A stretch of DNA of 64,000 nucleotides, from contig OZ017766.1 in NCBI GenBank assembly GCA_963969345.1, positions 6,510,001 to 6,574,000 of the forward strand, read 5' to 3'. The position numbers were made by a program, and so were the translations under genes. This document shows, piece after piece, positions 48,099 to 58,729 of this stretch. Each line of letters begins with the position of its first letter. The stretch's first letter is position 1. Origin of the DNA: Turbatrix aceti (lineage: Eukaryota > Nematoda > Chromadorea > Rhabditida > Panagrolaimidae). The notes beneath the pieces were generated by a model. That model was given only the letters and a program-made list of their open reading frames with translations. It had not been told where the DNA came from and made no database searches.

Positions 48099-49053
48099 TC
48101 ATCGACCAACTCCAACACCACCGCCAACACCGACGTTTCCAGCGCCAGGCGCAGCAACTCCGACGCCACCCGAAACACCGACCAGCCCGCCCTTTGCGTC
48201 TTCGGGCCGATCCATGCCTCTGCGGTACGCGAGGGGTGACGAGGATCCCATAATGCCGACTCCGCTGTCGATGCCGACGCCGACGCTGTCGCCCATGCCG
48301 GGAATGGGTCCGACGTCGACGCCCCAGCCCGCGTTGACTTCCAGACCGGGTACGACGCCGATGCCAAAGTTGAAATTGCCAGAAACAGCGACGTGACCGA
48401 CTTCGCCGGGCACTGGTCGAGGCCCGATTCCTGGTCCCGGGAGGCGGTGGGTGTTAATAACGCCGCAGAAGGACGCGTACTGTTTACAAAACTCCACGAG
48501 ATCCAATCTGAGCGGCTTAGAAGGCTGGCAGGTGTACCGGAACTGCGCTCTCATCTGCGGGCAGTAGTCAGAGCTCTTGGGGTACAGGATGGGGTAGACG
48601 TTGTACAGGGGACCCCCTACGGCAGGGCGGTAGTACCCTGCGGGGCCGCCGGGTCGTCGGTTTCGTCCGTGCTTGCGCTTCTTCTTGCGTGGCTCCGGGC
48701 GGACTGAGGGACGATTGAGCTCGTCGAGGCTCTTCTGGACGATCGCCTGTTTTCGTTCCTCGAGAGTGGCCGGTGGCCGTGTGGCAAGTTCGTCGAAGGG
48801 AAGATCACCGCTGTCATCGACGCCATCGCCGAAGGGATCACGCGGGAACGAGCGGGCTGATCTGATTTCTTCTGAAATTGGCTTACATTAGATTTATAAT
48901 AAATACACATGTACATATCTGTTGCGTTTTTAAAACCTGCAATGCATAAGTTATATATCGTTTTATATCATTATCCGACCCTACAAAGGCAAAAAATCAA
49001 AAAAGCATACCTGTTAAAACAGCAATTAAGACGCAGGTTAACACACTTTTCAT
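48099..49053 (-). CDS. Secreted protein with Cys motif and Gly/Val-rich tail
   Basis: Exons 49011-49053 and 48099-48871 (complement) join in phase 1, giving 271 residues. A short signal peptide (MKSVLTCVLIAVLT) is followed by an acidic propeptide-like segment and a basic cluster (RKKKRKHGRNRR), a likely proprotein-convertase site. The Cys-containing segment is DYCPQMRAQFRYTCQPSK then EFCKQYASFCGV. The last 110 residues are Gly/Val/Pro-rich (GVGIDSGVGIMG, GVGGGVGVGR), like a structural or cuticle-associated low-complexity tail. No family recognised with confidence. Confidence 0.7.
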
Positions 49054-49298
49054 CACAGAAATAATCGTAATTGATCATTTGACGACCAACTAACTGATAG
49101 ACGCGACACAAACCAAGACATGTCGCAAGTTAGATGATAACCTTGACTTCATAAACAAGTTCCACCTGGCAACAGACCAGGCCAAAACTGTAGAACAAAG
49201 GGAAAGTGATAGGGTCACCTGACGTCAGATTTTTTTGTTTGCTTTGATACTGGACAGACCGACCGGACTCGCCGCTCCTCCAGGTCTTCAAAGTCGAG

Positions 49299-49759
49299 GG
49301 GATGGGCGAACGTTCGTGTTCGTTCGAGTTCGTTCGCGAACAAATTCAAATGTTTGCATTCGCGTTCGTTCGCGAACAGATTTGCATTTTTCGAGTTCGT
49401 TCGCGAACAAAGATAAATTTTCCAAACAGATAAAACGAACAAAAATTTAATTAAAATCAGTTAAATGATGCCGAAATTGATGTTATTTTTCCAAAAATGG
49501 CAAATAGTGTCAAATGCCTTTGGCAATAAAAAGTGTATGAAAACTGTCACCAAAAACGTGAAAACGCATAGTACCGAAGTTTACGTTTTTATGCCCAGTT
49601 TGGACAAAATTTTGTATAAAACATGCTAAAAATCTGTTCGTTGTTCGTTCGTTCGCGAACACTGACAAAAATGTTCGCGATCGTTCGATTTCACGAACAA
49701 AATTTACAAAATGTTCGTGTTCGTTTGAGAACAAAAAAAAACGGCTGTTCGCCCATCTC
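49299..49759. mobile_element. Foldback element filled with GTTCG/CGAAC repeats
   Basis: Ends are GGGATGGGCGAAC at the left and GTTCGCCCATCTC at the right, inverted. Inside are many copies of the palindrome GTTCGTTCGCGAAC, in one orientation near 49315-49410 and inverted near 49640-49735. No coding capacity. A target duplication was not identified. Confidence 0.65.
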
Positions 49760-49928
49760 CGCCTCCAACTCGAACGCAGTCGTGCCGAGACATTTTCGCT
49801 TCCTCTTTTATCAAACTTTTGGAATAGCCAATTGTGCCAGGTTTATGACAACATAACCAAAAACAGTACACATAAAAAGATAAAGAATGAAAAATTGGGT
49901 AAGCAACAATAAACAAACATGGAATGAG

Positions 49929-52900
49929 TTAGCCGCTGCACATTACGCAGCCTTCGCCGTCGTCTTCGGGAATGGCGAACTTGCTTTTTTCTTTCTCGTC
50001 GAGAGTTTGAGTGCCGTTGGCCGCCTTGAGCATGTTCTTGTCCACGGTGAATTTGACAGGGTCAACGGCGGGTCGCGAGCGAAGGTAGTACATACCGGTC
50101 TTGAGGCCCTTGCGCCATGCGTGAAAGTGCATGGACGACATCTTGGAGTAAGACGGAGAAGCGAGATGGAGGTTGAGAGACTGCGACTGATCGATGTAGC
50201 ATCCTCGATCGTAGGCCATGTCGATGATATCGCGCTGACTGAGTTCCCAGACAGTCTTGTAAAGTTCCTTGATATCTTTCGGAATCTCGGGAATCTTCTG
50301 GATGGATCCGCCGTCAGAAATAAGTCTGTTCTTGACGTTGTCGTTCCAGATGCCCAATTCAACGAGATCCTTCAGCAGGTGGGGGTTGACAATCTGAAAG
50401 TCACCCGACAGAACGCGTCGCGAATAGACGTTGGACGTGTAGGGCTCGATGGATTCGTTGTTGCCCAGAATCTGAGCAGTCGAAGCAGTAGGCATCGGAG
50501 CGAGCAGCAGACTGTTCCGGATGCCGTGTTTGGCAATCTTGGCCCGCAGTCCGGCCCAGTCCCAGCGATTCGAAGGCTTGACATTCCACATGTCAAACTG
50601 GAGAATGCCCTTGCTGACCGGGGATCCCTCATAGGACGAATACGGGCCATCGCGCTCCGCAATTTCACAAGACGCCTCCAGCGCGCCGAAGTAGATCGTC
50701 TCGAAGATGTCCTTGTTCAGCTGACGAGCTTCAGGCGATGTGAACGGGTACCTAAAGACAAGTTCGTAATAAAATGCGAATCAAACTACTCACAAGGAAA
50801 GTTTTAGGAAATTCTTCACGAAATTTTTCCAAAAAGTTGCTTTTACTATGAAAAGTTTGTACCGTAAAATTCATCTGCCTGAGGCATCTACAGGCGGAGT
50901 TACGATTGCCTGAAACCGCGTTTTTGATTTTTTCGACGATTTTTGGCACGTTGTAACTAAAAAAACTACGGCATTTCAAAAGCCGAGGTACGTATTGATC
51001 GACGTAGTTTTCCATGGAAAATCCGATAAAAATATAAGAATGTAGGGTTGCCACTTTGAAAAATGCCGAAACAATGTTGCCATTGTGAACATTTTTTAAA
51101 TGCAAATTTCGGCATTTTTCAAAGTGGCAAACCTATATTCTTATATTTTTATCCAATTCTGCATTAAAAACTACGTCGATCAATATGTACCTCGGCTTTT
51201 AAAATGCCGTAGTTTTTTTTGCTACAACGTGCCAAAGCTGGTCAAAAATGGCAAAAACGCGATTTTAGGCAATCGTAACTCCGCCTGTAGATGCCTCAGC
51301 CAGGTGAATCTTACGGTACTAACTTTTCATAAGAAAAGAAACTTTTTGGAAAAATTTTGTTCAGAATTTCCAAAACGCTGCCTAACACTATTCTTGTCAG
51401 AACAAACCTCATGATCTGGAAGGTATCGGCCAGTCCCTGAACGCCGATACCGATGGGACGGTGGCGCATGTTGCTATTCTTCGCTTCGATGACGGGATAA
51501 TAGTTGACATCAATGATCTTGTTCAGGTTACGCGTGACAGTCTTTGTAACCTCGCGGAGCTTTTCAAAGTTATACTTTCCATTTTCTACAAAACGGGGCA
51601 GACCGATGGAAGCAAGGTTGCAGACGGCAATTTCATCGGGACTCGAATATTCGACGATCTCCGTGCACAGGTTGCTGCACTTGATGGTACCCAAATTCTG
51701 CTGATTGCTCTTCCGGTTGCACGCGTCTTTGTAGAGCATGTAGGGAGTGCCCGTTTCGACTTGGGACGCAATAATAATCTTCCAGATTTCGCGAGCCTTC
51801 ACCTTTGTACGGAAGCGTCCCTCGGCTTCGTACTTGGTGTAAAGTGCGTTGAATTCGTCGCCCCAGCAGTCCTGTAGACCCGGGCTGTCGTGGGGGCACA
51901 TGAGCGACCATTCGGCGTCTTCCTCGACGCGCTGCATGAAAAGATCGGGAATCCAAAGCGCGTAGAACAGATCCCGGGCGCGTTCTTCTTCGAAACCAGT
52001 ATTGCGCTTCAAATGAAGGAATTCGATGATATCCGCGTGCCAGGGCTCGAGGTAGATCGCAAAAGCGCCGGGTCGCTTGTTTCCGCCCTGGTCAACGTAG
52101 CGAGCTGCGTTGTTGAAGACGCGGAGCATCGGAACAAGGCCGTTGGAAGTGCCATTAGTGCCGTTGATTGCGGAGCCAAAAGCGCGAATGCAATGGATAT
52201 TGAGTCCAATGCCACCGGCTGACTTTGAGATCAGAGCACATCGCTCCAGAGTTTTGAAGATGCCCTCAATGGAATCGTCCATCATGGTCAGCAGGAAACA
52301 CGACGACAACTGGGGCCTACACGTGCCAGCATTGAAGAGTGTGGGCGAAGCGTGTGTAAACCAGCGGTCAGACATCAGATTGTAAGTCTAAAAAAAACCC
52401 CATATAAAACCCCGATAAATGGTATAAAAATGGTTTACCTCAATTGCAGAGGCAATATCCTCTCCGTGAATGCCGATGGCCACTCGCATGAGCATATGCG
52501 ACGGGCGTTCAACCACCCTGCCATTCATACGCAGCAAGTAGGATCGCTCGAGGGTCTTGAAACCAAAGTAGGAGTAGTGAAAGTCGCGATCATAGATGAT
52601 AGCCGAGTTCAGTTCAGCGGCGTTGGCAAGGACGATGTCCAACGTTTCCTTGCTAATCATCGGAGTGTGCAGGCCGGTCTTGGGATTGTGGTAGTCGTAG
52701 AGACTCTGCATTACTTCGCTGAACACTCGGTTCGTCTGCTTGTGCAGGTTGGAAACGGCGATCCGAGCAGCCAGGATGGCGTAGTGCGGGTGCTTGGTGG
52801 TCATGCTTGCAGCCACCTCAGCGGCGAGGTTGTCGAGTTCAATGGTTGTCACGCCCTTGTAGATGCCTCCGATGACTTGGCGAGAAACTTCAACCTAGAG

Positions 52901-53135
52901 AAAGAAAACCACACAGATATTTGCCATCACGAGACAGAAGACACTCACCGGATCGACGTAATCCATGTCCAATTTATAGCACAGCTTGTTGATACGCGAC
53001 GTGATTTTGTCAAAAAAGACATTTTCCGTTCTCCCGTCTGAAAGCGACACTTTTCACTTTGTTTGCAGACCTTTTCGAGAACAACGAACCTCGTTTGACG
53101 ATGTACATGCTTGATTTCTTGGATAACGTCGCCAT
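49929..53135 (-). CDS. rnr-1: Ribonucleoside-diphosphate reductase large subunit (class Ia)
   Basis: Exons 53090-53135, 52949-53037, 52439-52894, 51408-52387 and 49929-50751 (complement) give 797 residues; human RRM1 has 792. It reduces NDPs to dNDPs in the cytosol with the R2 subunit. The N-terminal ATP cone begins [20 protein letters not shown]. Active-site residues are present: [10 protein letters not shown] and VCNLAS (redox cysteines), and NLCTEIVE (Asn-Cys-Glu radical site). Downstream are [20 protein letters not shown], the tyrosines in GMYYLRSRP, and the C-terminal CVMCSG shuttle cysteines. All catalytic elements are intact. Intron 4 carries a foldback element, and a hAT-like element is inserted 58 bases upstream of the start codon. 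Confidence 0.98.
50795..51400. repeat. Foldback element family A, copy 4, the longest, intronic
   Basis: Outer arms (TTAGGAAATTCTTCACG / complement near 51370-51390) enclose inner arms (GCATCTACAGGCGGAGTTACG at 50886 and its complement at 51275-51295, and GTTGTAACTAAAAAAACTACGGC with its complement). The centre is near 51085. It occupies nearly all of the 656-bp intron 4 of the ribonucleotide reductase gene. Confidence 0.9.
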
Positions 53136-53193
53136 GATCCGAGCTCCCGTAAAAAAGGTTAGTACACTCAAATCTGAAAACGTCAGTTTGGAC

Positions 53194-54565
53194 CAGAGTT
53201 GTCGACCGAGCCACTATGCGCCCATGGTTTTGACACGAAAACTTTTTTTTTGCTATTTTCACATGCACAGAGTGGATATATTTTGGACGTAAAAATGGTT
53301 CTGGGGGTAATCGGCTACGGCCGATTTAATGGTGCCATCAAAAAATCAAAATTCGATCGATAAATCGATAATTTGAGGTAAAAATTACTGTAACTCACGA
53401 AATTATTAGCCGAAGTCACAATAAATTATTGCATCGTGTTCTACGTCCTTGAAAACCCCCGGAAGCAAAAAACAAAAAAATTCTGTTCATGAAATAAGAA
53501 TTTATTTCGAATTAAAAACTAATAGTAATAATTAATTTTCACGGTTCAAAATTAATATTTTTTTACCGGGCAAAGGTCATTGCAAAGTTCAAAATGAACT
53601 TGATCATTATGCCAAAGCTCATATATAAGAATGGTTAACCGGCTTGGCACGAAGCTTCCGAAGGCAACACACTATGCGCATTTGCATGCGCGCACTGTGT
53701 TCTCCTTTCGACTGAAATGCTTCAGCGCGCACTTTTTGTATGAAAAAAAATTTGGAATTGAAATTATTTTTTATTTCATGCACCGAATTTGCTCATTTTT
53801 TCCAGATCGGGGTTTTCGATACCGCTGATTACGATAAGCTAATTTATTGTGATTTTCGCTAATAAAGACAAAAAATACAATTTTGTTTTGCTATTTATTG
53901 ATCGAAAACAAAATTTTTGATAGCACCGTTAAATCCGCCATCATCGATAACCCCAAAAATACTACTTGTTTCTAACATTTAGACACATTGGGTATGTAAA
54001 ATTCTAAAAAATACCTAAGAAAACGTTTTCGTGTCAGAACCATGGGCGCATAGTGCGAGCCAAAATTACCGAGCCGAGCATTCGAGCCGCTCGGCTCGGC
54101 TCGGTGGTTCTCGAGCCGAGCATTCGAGCCGCTCGGCTCGGCTCGGTTGCCCCCGAGCCGAGCATTCGAGCGAGCGGCTCGGCTCGCTCGAACCGAGCAT
54201 GGCAATTTTTTCCACTCAATTTTTGCTTAGAAAAAAATTTTTGGGGACACAAAAACCATTTTATAACAAAAAACGTGTTTGGAATTGTGGAATTTAGCGT
54301 AAATAAACTACAAATATCATAGTTTTGGCATAAAAAAAATTTTTTTTCGTCATTTTTGGGTCATTTTTTAGGCTCGGCTCGGAATCCTCCGAGCCGAGCA
54401 TTCGAGCCGCTCGGCTCGGCTCGGTAATCTTCGAGCCGAGCATTCGAGCCGCTCGGCTCGGCTCGATTTTTTCGAGCCGAGCATTCGAGCGAGCGGCTCG
54501 GCTCGCTCGGCTCGCTCGAATGCTCGAAATGCTCGGCTCGATGCTCGGCTCGGTCGACAACTCTG
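53194..54565. mobile_element. Non-autonomous hAT-like element filled with GAGCCG repeats, TSD GTTTGGAC
   Basis: Terminal inverted repeats are CAGAGTTGTCGACCGAGC at the left and GCTCGGTCGACAACTCTG at the right. The direct repeat GTTTGGAC flanks both ends (53186-53193 and 54566-54573), an 8-bp target duplication as hAT transposases make. The right 500 bases are inverted clusters of GAGCCGAGCATTCGAGC and CCGCTCGGCTCGGCTCGG. A second element (53212-54055) appears nested inside. It encodes no transposase; apparent open frames are translations of the satellite. Confidence 0.85.
53212..54055. mobile_element. Nested inverted-terminus element inside the hAT-like element
   Basis: The left end CACTATGCGCCCATGGTTTT pairs with AACCATGGGCGCATAGTG at the right end. 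CGAGC directly flanks both sides, though the host satellite is itself rich in this word. The interior is AT-rich, with no transposase. Confidence 0.65.
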
Positions 54566-54741
54566 GTTTGGACTCGTTTGTCGATGAAGCAAAGACACGC
54601 AAGAGAAACACGCCGTTCGATCAACAGCTCCCAAGGAAAGACTGATGCTTTGAATCTTGTGTGCATTTGGCGCCAAAAACGCGCGTTTGTCAACGCAACG
54701 ATGTCCCGCCTCAGACACTCCTCCTCGCAGCGTGCGATATA

Positions 54742-55190
54742 CCCATGGTTTTGACACGAAAAGTTGATTTTGGTCATTTTCGAATGTCCAAAATTACGAA
54801 CCGCATTGCTGTATATTTTGGTTTCAGATATCGTAAAGGGGGTAATCAGCGGCGGAGAATCTGATAGTGATATCAACATATTAATAATCAGTCAATAAAT
54901 CAATAAATTTGACAAAAAATTACTGTAACTCAAAAACAGACCGTGGAGTCTGAAAACTAAATAGTTTACCGTATTCTACGCCCTCGAAAACCCGTGTATC
55001 CCGCCTTTTCGACTTTTCGGCCCGTGCCCCATCACAAAATTGTTTTTTCATAGTCAAAAAAATGTCAACGAATTACAGTTTTCGTTTAAAGACCGACCAA
55101 TGCGTTATTATTTTTTTTGCGATTTTTACAAACAGTTGTCAAAATTATACTTTTTTAAGTCACACTGCAATGCCGGTAGCACCGCCCCTA
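54742..55190. repeat. Second, partial copy of the nested element
   Basis: Begins CCCATGGTTTTGACACGAAAA. It shares GGGGGTAATC, AATAAATTTGAC, AAATTACTGTAACTCA and TCTACGCCCTCGAAAACCC with the interior of the element at 53.2-54.1 kb, in the same order. It lies directly upstream of the orphan Cys-rich gene. The right boundary is not clear. Confidence 0.6.
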
Positions 55191-55376
55191 TTTCGCCGTG
55201 ATAGCGTAAATGGAAGAGTTTTCCTCTATTTCTGTCAGTGATACCTGCTTTTCACCTCTGAGTCGTCGTCGTCCTCTTATCATGTCGTTGCTGCCTTCCA
55301 CAATCAAAGCAATAAATGCTGCCCTTGCAAAAATAAATAGTGAGTGATTTTTCACGTTTCTAACGATATTAAAAAA

Positions 55377-56399
55377 ATGCTCACTTTTTCCGAACGAATG
55401 TCGAAGGTCACAGTGGATTCCGATGCTTATGCCACGTTTGCTAACCAAATACATGAATTAGTGCAACGTCGAAAACTACTGTCAACGTACACCGCGGAAA
55501 TGGCCGGACGCATCGAAGGCGTCAACGTCGAAATAGATGAGAAAATCGATACCTTGGAAGGTGAACGGAAGGAGCGCATTGCCAACATAATCCACGAATA
55601 CGAAACTAAGACCGCTCAGCTACCTGCCATCGCTGACGTCGAATTGGTCGTCAAAAAAGTTGAGCTAAAAGCACCCCTCCCGCCGGCTGAAATTCTTAGC
55701 AGCACTGTTCAAACTGTCAAAAAGTACGCCGAAAAGTATTTTGAAGAATATAAACATATTCCTGATCAAGACAATTTTTTTCACGCAGCTTCGAGTTCTG
55801 TTTATGGAAAATACGTTCAGACACCATCTGATGCTGATATTGATTGGTGGAAAAATCGTTTATTGTCCGAAGCAAAGTTGCCAACAACCACGCAGTATCC
55901 ATTGACGCTTACCGATGTCGACCAGGTTATCCATTCTTTTGATGAAGATCTTTTTGTTATTCTGGACACATCGCTTCGCGTCATTTTAACCAATCTTCCT
56001 GAGGTTATACCATCAGGGTACTACCATTTTTTGCTCATTTACGATTCAGTCTCTCAACGATTTTTTCCTGTTTCTCTTCATTCTAAAAATAACGTAAGTT
56101 TTACACTTTTGTTTTTTTCCCTGTAATTGTTACTTCAGAAAAATTTCTGCTGCAAATGCTTTGGGTTTGGACCATACTTCTGCAATTGCGAGCATCGACA
56201 GTGTCTCATCTGCCTTCGCCAAGGCGAACCTTCTTTGTGTTTCAAGCCATCTCCGAAATCCAAACCATTCATTTGCTCCAAGTGCTACGCTTTTTGTCAG
56301 ACGACTGCCTGCTTCGACGCCCACCGCCGAATCTGCCCTCTGCCGGTTCAGAAAATTCACAACGAAGTTCTTGAGTTAATCAAAAGTATCATTCAATAA
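55377..56399 (+). CDS. Orphan protein with coiled coil and C-terminal Cys/His-rich (zinc-binding?) domain
   Basis: Exons 55377-56093 and 56139-56399 join in phase 0 (AACGTAAGT donor, TACTTCAG acceptor), 325 residues. The N-terminal 90 residues look coiled-coil (IHELVQRRKLL, RIEGVNVEIDEKIDTLEGER). A folded middle follows (DIDWWKNRLLSEAKL to YYHFLLIYDSVSQRFFPV). Exon 2 is dense in Cys/His: FCCKCFGFGPYFCNCEHRQC, then CLICLRQGEPSLC, FICSKC and CFDAHRRIC, probably two or three zinc sites. The start could also be the ATG at 55398, or an upstream exon MSLLPSTIKAINA (55281) with a GTGAGT donor for which I found no acceptor in phase. No family recognised; the finger pattern recalls mobile-element proteins. 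Confidence 0.6.
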
Positions 56400-56592
56400 T
56401 CAGAAAAATTATTATCATGAACTTTGTTTTTGGAATGACATCAACTTTTTTAACAAACTTTTACCAATTATAGAATTTTTTAAACTTAAATATGAGTACT
56501 CTGTAATAAACTTTGACAGTCAATTATTGTTTCTGAAAACATGTAATCACCCATGTATTTTTTGTATAATCACTGGATATTAAAATCGAAGG

Positions 56593-57859
56593 CTACAGAT
56601 CGGCGGGAAACACTGTTTTGAATTCTTCGGAAATCACCGGGTGCAACCCGGCGTCAACGACGTCAAATCTGACGTCCAGTTCGTCGGATTTCCGCTCGAC
56701 GAGCACTGCTCTGTCGGGATTGGAAAAGAGCAGATTCCTCGTCTGGGATATGACCATGTGCACGATCTGGAGACCGAAGATTGGCGAAAAGCTTCGGCCA
56801 AGATCCCGGCGCATTTCTCTGCGGTCGATGACTTCGATGCCGGCTAACGTTTCGCTGCGCTGATTTTTGAGTCCGACAACGAGAGAGTCGCCGTTGATAA
56901 AAGTAGAATGGTAGTACCATTTTGCTGCTTTGCAGTAAAATCTGGGGTGCGTGGACACTTTATTCAGACCTGTCTGTAAAAAATAAATTACTTACTTAGA
57001 AGGGTACTCGAATTACTGTAAGGAACCTACGCCACGTTTCTGGAAATTTGCATCTTTATTTTGACACATCGTTTTCACAGCGACGTATTTGTCGTCTGAA
57101 ATGATTATTGACTTTGATGAAAACATTTTTTTGTTAGGCTTACTTGAATCTATGCCGTCGACATCAGAAGTGTAAAAGTACTTTAACGAACGGTATTTCT
57201 TGGTCGAAGGAAACTCGTACGTAAAAACAGAACCCGTTCTCACATTTTTGGAATCTGTCAAAAGTGGGTGACTCTTTGGTTTCGTTACGATACTTCTGAA
57301 CTTATTCGAACAGTATTTTGCAAGTTTCATGTTGTACACCATCTTGGTTGGGGCGGGCGCGGTGAAATCGAGCACATCTATCAGGTCGACAAACACGATG
57401 CCCTGGTACATGACTGCCTTGAACCGCCATCCGAGACCCACTGAAAAAAAATAAAAGTGATTTGATTGAAATAAACATGTTCATACATTTGCTAACATCG
57501 TACCACGAAGATGCCATCATGAGCAGAATGTCGATGGGAACGACGACATCGGCGCCCATCAGAACACTTCGGAGGTTGGGTCGACCGAATCTCATTTTCT
57601 GGATGAGCAGCAACGTCTGGTAAAGGTAAGACACGCCCATGTCGACTTTGGCCTCGTCGAAGCCGTCGGCAAGGTCGATCGATGGACAGGAAGAAGTTCT
57701 GACAAAATTCTCGTCCAAAAATCTGACGATTCCTTGGGTCAATTTAATTTCATCATTTGCAGGGTCAAATAGGAATTCGCCGATGGGGGTTGGGTTTGGA
57801 GGGGGTTCCGTGAACTTTTCAGCGAAGCAACAGTTTATGTAGGAACTCTTCGAGGTCAT
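56593..57859 (-). CDS. DXO/RAI1-family (DOM-3/EOL-1-like) protein, probably catalytically altered
   Basis: Exons 57487-57859, 57144-57440, 57027-57095 and 56593-56969 (complement) give 371 residues; phases agree if the last exon uses the second of two AGs (ACAGACAG). DXO/RAI1 enzymes remove faulty mRNA caps and degrade the RNA. The C-terminal half carries the family layout: KYVAVKTMC, then FYCKAAKWYYHSTFINGDSLVVGLKNQ, matching the family's LK-WW-QSFLVG-GFR block. In active members the first motif is E-x-K (ELKT) and an earlier strand has GE-x-D; here they read AVKT and apparently VDLID. Loss of the Glu suggests a non-catalytic paralogue. The comparison is from memory, not an alignment. Confidence 0.62.
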
Positions 57860-58729
57860 TGCGCTGTCGATAATAAATAGTGCGAGACTTTTGCTGGAAG
57901 ATCAGAAAATTGCATAACAAATCTATAAAACAGTAAAATCCATAAACAGCTCGTTTCAAAAAACTGTTCAAAAGTTTATTTAAATTTAAAATTATATGCG
58001 CGCATGCATGCGCGAAAAAATCGATTGAAAAAACTGCAAATTGAATGAAGCGCATTGCATTGAACCTCTTGAAAGATATTGAATGTGAGTGATTCATCCG
58101 ACTAGCGTGTCAAAAAATGCTGACTGGCACGCGGCGACCCCAACGAATGATCTATCGTTGAAAAAAAAAGTCAATAGACCGACCCTAAACATTCGTAAAG
58201 ATAGAATCGATAAAACATCAAAACGATGACCACGACATCCCTTTTCTCTCTTTGTCTCTTTTTTGTTGTTCGTTTTCCCGGGTTCTTCAATTGCCAACTT
58301 TTTCTGCATCTCTCTGCTCCTGCTTTTCACATTTATATTTTTGTGTTCTTCAAAAACAAAAATTATTCGCGCTTTTCTCTCTCCGTTGTTGCTAAACACA
58401 AAGTTTGTGTTGATAATAAACATGACTTTCTCTTCCTCGCTTGTGTGACTTATCGATTCGCCTCTCGTCTGTACTTGGGCTGATCATCCGACGTACAGCA
58501 CGGACGTAAGTACGAAACCGCTCGCTGTCATTTTTGAAGAACTTTTCACATGCGCAGTATGCTTTTCATTCTGTGCCACCTGACGTCAGATGCGCAACCA
58601 TGGTAACCAAACCCGATTATAATCAATGTACAGCGTAGGCCGAAATAATAAGACCCTTCGCGTGAATGTCCAAAGTTCAACGGATTAAATTATAAACTTT
58701 ATCAACCATTGCGTTTAAATCCACTGCGG
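57860..58729. other. Intergenic DNA between the DXO-like and chemoreceptor genes
   Basis: It contains a GCGCGCATGCATGCGCG palindrome (57998-58015) and pyrimidine-rich DNA near 58230-58450. Frames here are not supported by splice signals or similarity. Confidence 0.5.

Noticed and set aside
54031..54879. Frames with RAEPSGSNARLGG-like repeats on both strands.
   Set aside because: Translations of the GAGCCG satellite inside the hAT-like element; multiple frames are open at once.
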